From: an uncultured Clostridia bacterium
Lineage (GTDB): Bacteria > Bacillota > Clostridia > UBA1381
DNA length: 9,190 bases
NCBI GenBank assembly: GCA_944391255.1
Contig: CALXSW010000090.1
Span: forward strand, 1-9,190
Direction: 5' to 3'
The position numbers and the translations under genes are program-made. Each line of letters opens with the position of its first letter. The stretch's first letter is position 1. Below the pieces are notes generated by a model. It was not told where the DNA came from. It saw only the letters and a list, made by a program, of their open reading frames with translations, and searched no databases. Below are positions 1 to 5,896 of the stretch, one piece after another.

Positions 1-486
1 GCGTGGGCAAGGGAAATTATAAAGCTCGACGAGATAAAAAGTATTATCATAAACGATATTGAATATCCCGTAAATGACACGTCAAAACCTAAGCCTGTTA
101 CTATTGATGATCATTTGAAGCCGTTTATAATAGACGCTTATGTACAAGACCATCTATGGATACCTCTGAGAGCCCTTTGTGATGGCTTGGGAGCAGAGAT
201 TAAATGGGATAACGATACAAAAACGGCAAGCTTTAATTATCGTGGGTCAAACTATTCTTTTACGGTCGGGAAACCGGGACTTGTAATGAATGGCGAGGAA
301 TGTGATTTTGGAAAAGAGGCTCCGTTTATTGACGAGTTTGGTAGAATGATTGTTCCGCCAAACTTTGATGGATATAATAATTACACATATATAGCCGTTG
401 ATATGCATGGATATAATGCGTTTATTGAGGATGAGAACGGAGTTGGTTTAATAAATCCGGACGCAAAATGGCATATAGTTCCGTAA
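1..486 (+). CDS. Secreted/surface protein with copper amine oxidase N-terminal-like (stalk) domain, 3' part only
   Basis: The reading frame is open from the first base of the window, so the true start lies upstream; 161 codons and a TAA stop are visible. The hallmark is a run containing WIPLRALCDGLGAEIKWD followed by TKTASFNY, the core of the copper amine oxidase N-terminal-like domain (PF07833). This beta-rich 'stalk' module is common in secreted proteins of Clostridia and despite its name does not show amine oxidase activity. A second, weaker half (about residues 91-140, with EAPFIDEFGRMIVPP) looks like a second stalk strand set. No enzymatic motif is visible in this part, so the function of the full protein cannot be read here. 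The family and the surface location are inferred from the domain. A TTG inside the frame at 115 is not a likely start, because the sequence before it continues the same domain architecture. Confidence 0.75.
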   Translation, partial: AWAREIIKLDEIKSIIINDIEYPVNDTSKPKPVTIDDHLKPFIIDAYVQDHLWIPLRALCDGLGAEIKWDNDTKTASFNYRGSNYSFTVGKPGLVMNGEECDFGKEAPFIDEFGRMIVPPNFDGYNNYTYIAVDMHGYNAFIEDENGVGLINPDAKWHIVP

Positions 487-496
487 CAAATTTAAG

Positions 497-655
497 AGGA
501 GGCTGTTGCAAAACTCAATGAGTTTGCAACAGCCTCGCGGGGCTTTAGAAAAATAGTGCAGAACGGACGAAACGAAGAGGAAAAGAGGCGAAGCCTCCCC
601 CCTTGCCCGAAGGCGTACGGGGGTACGTCGAGTGGTGAGTTTCGTTCGTAACATA
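497..655. repeat. Hairpin-rich intergenic element, probably a multi-copy repeat
   Basis: This stretch is much richer in G+C and in self-complementarity than its surroundings. It contains, in order: a 499-536 hairpin (GAGGCTGTTGCAAA paired with its exact complement, extended by CTCA/TGAG with one bulged A); a 585-597 hairpin GAGGC-GAA-GCCTC; CCCCC (598-602) facing GGGGG (619-623); and an outer imperfect pair ACGGACGAAAC (563-573) with GTTTCGTTCGT (639-649). The outer pair encloses the two inner hairpins, so the whole could fold as one branched RNA or DNA structure. The first hairpin may also end transcription of the upstream gene, but no T-run follows it. Multi-copy status is inference from its look and cannot be tested inside this window. 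No gene is supported here. Confidence 0.5.
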
Positions 656-672
656 AAGCGATTTTAATGCTT

Positions 673-692
673 AATTTTCATTTATGAAAATT
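673..692. repeat. AT-rich perfect palindrome
   Basis: AATTTTCAT (673-681) and ATGAAAATT (684-692) form a 9-bp perfect inverted repeat with a 2-base spacer. On the minus strand it lies downstream of the possible small gene ending at 732 and could be a weak 3' end. It is AT-only apart from one pair, so this is a low-weight call. Confidence 0.25.
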
Positions 693-731
693 TTCACCTT
701 AACTATAACTGTAGTAATCCTCAAAAATGGC

Positions 732-936
732 TTATTTGCCTTGCTTTTTTCGCTTTATGTGGTCTGTGTATTTTTCTACAGCCCCTTTTATGGTATGAAA
801 CATCATTATGCCTATTATAAGTGTAAACAGTTTTGCGGCGCTGGAATAAACCGCGCCGCAAAATTATTTTTACTATTTGGACTAAATTTTCGTCTTTAGA
901 CTTTGTAAATTGTTTAATGAGCTTTTGCTGGTTCAT
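732..936 (-). pseudogene. Possible small membrane protein gene with a single-base frameshift
   Basis: An ATG at 936 lies 5 bases after the TGA of the minus-strand gene above it (942-944), which would suit translational coupling. The first frame reads MNQQKLIKQFTKSKDENLVQ and onward, a charged helix-like start, and then becomes implausible. If one T is removed from the TTTT run at 863-860, the frame continues as ICGAVYSSAAKLFTLIIGIM, then MFHTIKGAVEKYTDHIKRKK and a TAA at 732. The result is a 67-residue protein with one hydrophobic segment and a basic tail, typical of small membrane proteins. As written, the frame is broken. Either the gene is decayed, or the base is a sequencing error, or the resemblance is chance. 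Against it: an 11-bp GC-rich hairpin (831-863) covers the break point. I do not recognise a family. Confidence 0.35.
831..863. terminator. Strong GC-rich hairpin, possible terminator
   Basis: TTTTGCGGCGC (831-841) and GCGCCGCAAAA (853-863) are perfect complements around an 11-base loop. On the plus strand the stem is followed by TTATTTTTA, a modest U-tract; on the minus strand the downstream sequence (CTGTTTACAC) is poor in T. It could end transcripts on either strand, most likely weakly for the minus-strand operon that stops at 942. It overlaps the possible frameshifted small gene, so the two interpretations compete. Confidence 0.45.
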
Positions 937-941
937 GCAGC

Positions 942-2636
942 TCAAATTTTTTTCAGATTATAAAACATCTTGATATAGTTTGCTGTAGTCGCGCGGGGCG
1001 GAGCGGCTGAAGATTTGCGTGTTCCTGTAAGACGGTAAGCAGCTTCGCGCGCTGTTCGCGTCGCGTATTCTGAGCTGTATGATATTCCGCAGCCGAGCTT
1101 TGCAAACTGACCGATAAAAGCGAAATTAGAGTTTTTATCTGATATTATCAGCGGTTTCTCATTTCCAAAATATGGAAGCGATGACGCTGTGGCATATGGC
1201 ATAACGCATGGGATAACGTTTATTATATCCTCGTTTATTTCTTCCCATCTGTCTTCAAGTCCCATATGCTTTACCAATTCGAATAATATCTCCGCGCCGC
1301 TCGATATTATCATTGGCTTGTCGATATAGTCTCCCATTTTTGAAACGTTTACGCCATATCCGCATATAACTGATATATCGTCGCTCTGTGACGAGAAATA
1401 TGGCTGAGGAACGCATGAGATCGTAAGTCCCCATGATGAATCAGCGAATGTGATAAGCGTTCCGGACGAAAGGAACTCGTTTGTGTGCTGCTTTATAAGC
1501 TCGATAAGCTCTGATGATCTGGCTGTTATGGTGAATGAAACGATATCAGTGTCGCCTGCTGAGCAGAAACGGTCAGCTACGCCAAGTCCTTCTTTTTTCG
1601 ATATCATATTTTTCCATAGTCCGTATGATACCGGTTCCTCATCAGAAGCGATAGGAGCGCAGTCGTAATCTCCCAGTGACGCGCATTCGCTTATAGATCC
1701 GTTTGTTATAAAGCACAGATCACGGTCATTGAGATAGAATGTTTTAGCGGTACCGTTGTCATCAAGATGTATAGCTGATATCTTGCTGCCGTCCTCTGTG
1801 AAATCAACGTCAAGTATAGAGCAGTTCGTGGCAAAATTTACGTTTTTCGCTTCGAGATATTTGACGAGAGCGTCTATTATAGTTTCCTGCAAATTGTATT
1901 GTGAGCGAACTATATTTTCCATTGTGAACAGCTCAGGAAGCTCGCCTGAAAGGCATGAGAGAACATGCTTAAGCTCCAGTGCTGATGATGTTGATTTAAG
2001 CATATATGTCGTAGAAATAAGCTTCCACAGGTTTGAGTCAAAGAACTCCGGTGTTGATGAGAAAAAATACTCGATATCAACATCTGAAATCTCGTCATCA
2101 CGCTGTTTCATAAGCGATTTTATAGTTTTTAATGATTGTCTTGAAACAGTAAATGAATCAAGACTTTCGCCGCTCTTGTCGACAAGTCTTGAGCTGCACT
2201 TTATCGGATTTGAATCCATATAGTTCAATATCTCCTGCTTTACGCTCATATTCGGCAGATTAACAGATGGTATTTTCTCGAGCATATCCATCATATTAGG
2301 GTGATTTCTCAATGACAAAAGCTTAGGAACAGGGCATACATAACCTGTTTCCCCGTCGCCTGCTACATTGAACGCGCCGCCTATTGTCGAGGAGCTTTCA
2401 AAAATATGAATGCTGCTTCCCGGAATACGGCAGTCATGAACAAGATAAAACGCTCCGGCGAGCGATGAGATACCGCCGCCTGCAAAATAAACGTTTCGCT
2501 GCGGCGAAAGGTGCTGAGGCTCTTTACCGGTAAGCTGTTTTTGCTTTTTCTTATTAGCTGTTACAACGCCGGCTACCGTTGCAACGCCTATTACCGCTCC
2601 GAGAGCGGCAATACCTGCAATAGTTTTTTTATTCAT
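942..2636 (-). CDS. Oleate hydratase (MCRA) family FAD protein, membrane-anchored, catalytic residues not conserved
   Basis: The 564 residues match the layout of the oleate hydratase / 67-kDa myosin-cross-reactive antigen family (PF06100). There is a Rossmann FAD motif (VYFAGGGISSLAGA, 49-62), a ribose-binding acid and GG turn (FESSSTIGGAF, 79-89), CFITNGSISE (308-317), and the C-terminal FAD segment NFAFIGQFA (504-512) with SSEYATRTAREAAY. Characterised members add water to the 9,10 double bond of oleate. Here the loop normally reading RGGREME, which carries the catalytic Glu, is replaced by PVPKLLSL (102-109). The usual TxNxxxH carboxylate-binding segment reads S407-V409-Y413. Residues 5-27 form a hydrophobic anchor followed by KKKQKQ, unusual for this family of mostly soluble proteins. 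Start ATG 2636 has AAAGGA 9 bases upstream. Second gene of an operon with the protease at 2657-3112. The fold is confident; oleate hydration is doubtful. Confidence 0.85.
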   Translation of the reverse strand: MNKKTIAGIAALGAVIGVATVAGVVTANKKKQKQLTGKEPQHLSPQRNVYFAGGGISSLAGAFYLVHDCRIPGSSIHIFESSSTIGGAFNVAGDGETGYVCPVPKLLSLRNHPNMMDMLEKIPSVNLPNMSVKQEILNYMDSNPIKCSSRLVDKSGESLDSFTVSRQSLKTIKSLMKQRDDEISDVDIEYFFSSTPEFFDSNLWKLISTTYMLKSTSSALELKHVLSCLSGELPELFTMENIVRSQYNLQETIIDALVKYLEAKNVNFATNCSILDVDFTEDGSKISAIHLDDNGTAKTFYLNDRDLCFITNGSISECASLGDYDCAPIASDEEPVSYGLWKNMISKKEGLGVADRFCSAGDTDIVSFTITARSSELIELIKQHTNEFLSSGTLITFADSSWGLTISCVPQPYFSSQSDDISVICGYGVNVSKMGDYIDKPMIISSGAEILFELVKHMGLEDRWEEINEDIINVIPCVMPYATASSLPYFGNEKPLIISDKNSNFAFIGQFAKLGCGISYSSEYATRTAREAAYRLTGTRKSSAAPPRATTANYIKMFYNLKKI

Positions 2637-2656
2637 AAGTATTATTCCTTTCGGTT

Positions 2657-3112
2657 TCAGATATTTTTAAATCCTTCCATGATTTTGCTGCGAGGATTGA
2701 ATTTGTGAATAACTCGTAAAAGCTGTCGCCGGACAAATAAATTTGAACTCCAGAGTTTATAATACAATATATAAAGCTTGTTGGAGTTCGGTATATATTT
2801 TTCATCGCGGTAAAAGCCTTGGGCAACGGCTATTATCTGTTCTTCCTTAACTCCGTGCTCGAGGATCCATTGATTGTCTCCGCACATTATATAGCCGTTT
2901 TCGTCCTTGCCAAGACAACGGTGCATTACTTGCTGTCCGTTTTCTCTTTTATATACGGGCAGGTCATATTTTTTGAGACCTTCCCCGTTATAACGTATAA
3001 GATAAACGGTGTCACGGCGGTTTCTAAGCATAGGATACATACTGGTACCTACCGGAGTTGCGATAAAGTATCCGTATTCTTTTATATACTTTTCTATCAG
3101 TGTTTCGTCCAT
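2657..3112 (-). CDS. S24/S26-family signal-peptidase-like serine protease
   Basis: A 151-residue protein with signal peptidase boxes: GTSMYPML (22-29) carries the catalytic Ser24; VMHRCLG (62-68) and CGDNQW (77-82) match boxes D and E. The general base position reads His64-Arg65, as in SipW/ER-type Ser-His signal peptidases, rather than the Lys of classical SPase I. Members of this short family are common in Clostridia; their substrates are mostly unknown. No clear N-terminal transmembrane segment is seen; the C-terminal third (KLYILYYKLW, then LFVRRQLLRVIHKF) is amphipathic and could sit on the membrane. The start is fixed by GGAGG (3118-3122) 5 bases before ATG 3112. It is the first gene of the minus-strand operon; 20 bp separate it from the MCRA-like gene, which hints at a shared process at the membrane, but no substrate is visible nearby. 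Confidence 0.8.
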   Translation of the reverse strand: MDETLIEKYIKEYGYFIATPVGTSMYPMLRNRRDTVYLIRYNGEGLKKYDLPVYKRENGQQVMHRCLGKDENGYIMCGDNQWILEHGVKEEQIIAVAQGFYRDEKYIPNSNKLYILYYKLWSSNLFVRRQLLRVIHKFNPRSKIMEGFKNI

Positions 3113-3142
3113 AGCATCCTCCGATCTGATATAATATAGTAT

Positions 3143-3171
3143 ATTGTATCACAATTTTGATAAAAAAACAA
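3143..3171 (-). promoter_or_regulatory. Sigma-A promoter of the protease/MCRA operon
   Basis: Read on the minus strand, TTGTTT (3171-3166) and TACAAT (3148-3143) are separated by exactly 17 bases. The -10 ends about 30 bp before the start codon at 3112. The -35 matches consensus at three of six positions and the -10 at five of six. Confidence 0.55.
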
Positions 3172-3217
3172 TAGGAAAGACTGTAAATTTTGGGGAATAT
3201 ATGTGCTATAGCTCTGA

Positions 3218-3246
3218 TTGACATACGACTGACGGAGTGGTATAAT
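3218..3246 (+). promoter_or_regulatory. copA: Consensus sigma-A promoter of copA
   Basis: TTGACA (3218-3223) and TATAAT (3241-3246) with a 17-base spacer are a perfect consensus pair. Transcription would start near 3253, leaving a short leader of about 28 bases. A direct repeat GTATAATTAG / GTATAACTAT (3240-3249 and 3254-3263) overlaps the -10 and start point and could be an operator. No recognisable CopY box (TACANNTGTA) or CsoR-type palindrome is present, and no copper regulator gene lies in the window. The 17-bp spacing argues against MerR/CueR-type control, which uses a 19-20 bp spacer. Confidence 0.75.
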
Positions 3247-3280
3247 TAGCGTAGTATAACTATAGAAAGGTGATGATAAT

Positions 3281-5743
3281 ATGATAGAGAATTTTGATAT
3301 AACCGGTATGTCGTGCGCCGCATGCAGCGCGCACGTTGAAAAATGCGTTGGCGAGACGGCGGGCGTTAAAAATGTATCGGTAAATCTGCTACAGAATTCG
3401 ATGCGCGTAGAGTATGACGAGGGCGTTGTGTCAGCGGACGGTATAATAAAGGCTGTCGAGAGCGGCGGATACGGCGCGTCGGTAAAGGGCGCTGAAAAAA
3501 CTGCTGCCGCTGATAAAAGAGAGACGAAAAGTAATACAAAGCAGAGAATAATTCTTTCAGTTATCTTTCTTGTTCTGCTTATGTATATATCTATGGGGCA
3601 TATGTGGGGAGCGCCGGGCTTGTCGGTGTTTGATAGACCTGAAAATTATGTCGCGTTTGCGTTTACGCAGTTTTTGCTCACTTTGCCTGTAATAGGAGTG
3701 AATTTTAAATATTTTTCAAATGGGTTCAGACAGCTTATAAGAAGAAGTCCGAATATGGATTCGCTTATAGCAATAGGCTCGGCGGCGGCTGAAATATATG
3801 GGATTGTAACGATATATGCGCTTTCGCGCGCAGTGGGCATGGGCGATCTCGTATCGGCTCATGGCTATGTGATGAACCTGTATTTTGAGTCAGCGTCTAT
3901 GATTTTGACGCTTATAACAATAGGCAAGTATCTTGAGGAGAGAGCGAAGGGCAGAACGTCAGAGGCGATAGAACGGCTTGTAAAGCTTATGCCTGATACG
4001 GCTGTAGTTTTGAAGGACGGCAAAGAAGTCATGGCGCCTATAGATTCTATAGTTCCGGGAGATGTCGTTATAGTAAAAGCCGGAGCTCAGATACCGCTTG
4101 ACGGCGTTGTCATATCAGGAAACGCCTCCGTAGATGAAAGCGCCGTAACAGGCGAGAGCATACCTGTGGAGAAGTCGGCAGGCGATGAGGTTACAGGCGC
4201 TACTATATCGAGGAGCGGATATATAACGGTAAAGGTGACGAGAACAGGAAGCGACACAACTCTTTCAAAAATAATAGAGCTTGTATCTGACGCGGCGTCA
4301 TCAAAGGCGCCTATAGCAAGGCTGGCTGATAAGATAGCCGGAATTTTTGTGCCGATAGTTATATGTATAGCGCTCGTTGTGTTTATAGTGTGGATGGCGA
4401 CGACGCGTGATTTTAAGACGGCTTTTAATATGGCTGTATCGGTGCTTGTTATTTCGTGCCCGTGCGCGTTAGGTCTTGCCACGCCTACAGCTATAATGGT
4501 AGGAACGGGAAGAGGCGCTGATATGGGAGTTTTGTTTAAAAATGCCGAGGCGCTTGAGATGCTGCATAAGGTAGACACGATAGTGTTCGATAAGACGGGA
4601 ACGATAACGGAGGGCAAGCCGTATGTGACAGATATTATCCCGAATGGAGTAAACGAGCTTGATCTTCTTATGACAGCCGGAGCGATAGAAAAGCTGTCAG
4701 AGCATCCCCTTTCAAAGGCGATCTCGGAAAAATGCGCGAAGTTCCGTCTGCCTGAGGCGGTTGATTTCAAACAGCTTGAAGGCAGAGGTTTATCAGCAGC
4801 GATAGGCGGAAAAACAGTCCTCGCCGGAAACATGAGGCTTATGAAAGAAAACGGGATAGATGTTCCTGATAACGAGGATCTGGCAAATCAAGGAAAAACA
4901 CAGCTGTATTTTGCGAGGGATAATAAATATATAGGAACTATAGCTGTGGCTGATAAGCTTAAAGAAAATAGTGTTAATGCGATAAAAGTGTTGAAAAGCA
5001 TGAAAATTCGTGCTATAATGATAACCGGTGATAATAAGGCGGCCGCGTCAGCTATAGCTTCAAGCGTGGGAATAGATGAGGTCATAGCCGGTGTCATGCC
5101 CGCTGATAAGGATATGCATATAAGAGAGCTTCAGAAAAACGGAAGCAAGGTCGCTATGGTAGGCGACGGTATAAATGACGCGCCGGCTCTTATGAGGGCT
5201 GATGTTGGTATCGCTATAGGCGCGGGAACAGATATCGCTATAGAGTCGGCTGACGTTGTGCTTATGCACAGTGATATAAATGATGTTGCCGGAGCTGTTT
5301 CTCTGAGCCGCGCGGTAATAAAGAATATAAAGGAAAATCTGTTCTGGGCATTTTTCTATAATGTCCTCGGCATACCTATAGCAGCCGGAGTGCTTATGCC
5401 GTTTTTCGGTATCAGCCTGAATCCGATGATAGGCGCTTTTGCAATGAGCTGCTCATCGGTATTTGTGGTTTCAAACGCGCTCAGATTAAAAATGTTTAAA
5501 TATGATAAAAATATAGAAAATAAGGAGGAGAAAAAAACAATGAAAGAAACTTTTAGGATCAACGGAATGATGTGCAGCCACTGCACAGGACGAGTAAGTG
5601 ACGCTCTTAACGCTCTTGATGGAGTAAGCGCCGAGGTATCGCTCGACAACGGAGGAATGGCTGTCGTAACGATGGACGAGGGAGTGTCAAGAGATCTTAT
5701 AATAAATACGATCATAGCGGCAGGTTATGAGGTAGTTGAGTAA
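3281..5743 (+). CDS. copA: Cu+-exporting P1B-type ATPase (CopA) with N- and C-terminal HMA domains
   Basis: An 820-residue membrane pump that exports Cu+ from the cytoplasm using ATP. Seen in order: N-terminal HMA domain with GMSCAAC (9-15); paired N-terminal membrane helices from about residue 88; actuator loop TGES (290-293); CPC metal site in ISCPCALG (391-398); phosphorylation site DKTGT with Asp437; SEHP (473-476) and TGD (582-584) of the nucleotide domain; VGDGINDAP (627-635); then TM7 YN (693-694) and TM8 MSCSS (722-726), the Cu+-type (P1B-1) signature. A C-terminal HMA domain with GMMCSHC follows from residue 754, separated from TM8 by a charged linker. Start ATG 3281 has AAAGGTGA 8 bases upstream. 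The C-terminal domain has its own Shine-Dalgarno and ATG (separate entry). It stands as a single gene with its own promoter, divergent from the protease operon. Confidence 0.95.
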   Translation: MIENFDITGMSCAACSAHVEKCVGETAGVKNVSVNLLQNSMRVEYDEGVVSADGIIKAVESGGYGASVKGAEKTAAADKRETKSNTKQRIILSVIFLVLLMYISMGHMWGAPGLSVFDRPENYVAFAFTQFLLTLPVIGVNFKYFSNGFRQLIRRSPNMDSLIAIGSAAAEIYGIVTIYALSRAVGMGDLVSAHGYVMNLYFESASMILTLITIGKYLEERAKGRTSEAIERLVKLMPDTAVVLKDGKEVMAPIDSIVPGDVVIVKAGAQIPLDGVVISGNASVDESAVTGESIPVEKSAGDEVTGATISRSGYITVKVTRTGSDTTLSKIIELVSDAASSKAPIARLADKIAGIFVPIVICIALVVFIVWMATTRDFKTAFNMAVSVLVISCPCALGLATPTAIMVGTGRGADMGVLFKNAEALEMLHKVDTIVFDKTGTITEGKPYVTDIIPNGVNELDLLMTAGAIEKLSEHPLSKAISEKCAKFRLPEAVDFKQLEGRGLSAAIGGKTVLAGNMRLMKENGIDVPDNEDLANQGKTQLYFARDNKYIGTIAVADKLKENSVNAIKVLKSMKIRAIMITGDNKAAASAIASSVGIDEVIAGVMPADKDMHIRELQKNGSKVAMVGDGINDAPALMRADVGIAIGAGTDIAIESADVVLMHSDINDVAGAVSLSRAVIKNIKENLFWAFFYNVLGIPIAAGVLMPFFGISLNPMIGAFAMSCSSVFVVSNALRLKMFKYDKNIENKEEKKTMKETFRINGMMCSHCTGRVSDALNALDGVSAEVSLDNGGMAVVTMDEGVSRDLIINTIIAAGYEVVE
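5522..5530 (+). promoter_or_regulatory. Internal Shine-Dalgarno inside copA, before an in-frame ATG
   Basis: AAGGAGGAG lies 9 bases before the in-frame ATG at 5540. It is the strongest ribosome binding site in the whole copA region, stronger than the one used for copA itself (AAAGGTGA). It encodes Lys-Glu-Glu in the linker, so codon choice for acidic linker residues is an alternative explanation. An A7 run (5531-5537) follows it. Confidence 0.5.
5540..5743 (+). CDS. Possible stand-alone CopZ-like copper chaperone from an internal start in copA
   Basis: Starting at the in-frame ATG 5540, the last 67 codons of copA encode exactly one complete HMA domain: MKETFRINGMMCSHC at the start and AAGYEVVE at the end, the size of free CopZ chaperones (about 67-70 residues). 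Such proteins carry Cu+ in the cytoplasm and hand it to CopA. The AAGGAGGAG site just upstream would allow separate translation, giving both a fused and a free copy from one gene. The codon phase is the same as copA, so no frameshift is needed. Whether the internal start is used cannot be decided from sequence; many clostridial CopA proteins carry such a C-terminal domain purely as a fusion. Confidence 0.4.
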   Translation: MKETFRINGMMCSHCTGRVSDALNALDGVSAEVSLDNGGMAVVTMDEGVSRDLIINTIIAAGYEVVE

Positions 5744-5820
5744 AAAGTGTTTTCACAAAAATAACTTTATATAAATGATTGTAAATTTGTTTTGTAATGG
5801 AACACATTTAGCTTTAATGG

Positions 5821-5841
5821 GGCGGACATAGTTTGTCCGTC
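5821..5841 (+). terminator. Hairpin between copA and the SLH gene, weak terminator candidate
   Basis: GGCGGACA (5821-5828) pairs over 8 positions (one G-T) with TGTCCGTC (5834-5841) around the loop TAGTT. The following bases (TCTCTGCATTTATT) are pyrimidine-rich but not a clean T-run. It may end the copA transcript or sit in the leader of the next gene. The rest of 5744-5872 is AT-rich, and I see no convincing promoter there. Confidence 0.35.
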
Positions 5842-5883
5842 TCTCTGCATTTATTAAATCAATAAAAGTGTAATGATCAGGAT

Positions 5884-5890
5884 AGGTGAG
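5884..5890 (+). promoter_or_regulatory. Ribosome binding site that decides the start at 5897
   Basis: AGGTGAG ends 6 bases before ATG 5897. The alternative in-frame ATG at 5873 has no comparable site upstream and would put acidic and polar residues in front of the signal peptide. The downstream start gives a textbook signal sequence. Confidence 0.65.
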
Positions 5891-5896
5891 TGTGGA

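Noticed and set aside
448..654. 68-codon minus-strand frame through the hairpin element
   Set aside because: It covers inverted repeats from end to end, overlaps the stalk-domain gene, has no ribosome binding site and resembles no family; its openness follows from the repeat's composition.
684..899. 71-codon plus-strand frame with hydrophobic residues
   Set aside because: No ribosome site before the ATG, which lies in an AT palindrome; the better reading of this stretch is on the minus strand.
1756..2223. 155-codon plus-strand frame inside the MCRA-like gene
   Set aside because: Antisense shadow of a well-supported coding region; serine-rich low-information protein with no recognisable domain.
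3218..3263. CueR/MerR- or CopY-type operator at copA
   Set aside because: The spacer is 17 bp, not 19-20, and no TACANNTGTA box is present; only an unassigned direct repeat is seen.
4087..4833. 248-codon minus-strand frame inside copA
   Set aside because: It is the exact antisense of conserved ATPase domains, has no start signal, and its composition is that of a reverse-strand shadow.
5873..5896. Longer start of the NAGPA-SLH protein at ATG 5873
   Set aside because: No ribosome binding site precedes it, and the ATG at 5897 has AGGTGAG at good spacing and gives a normal signal peptide.
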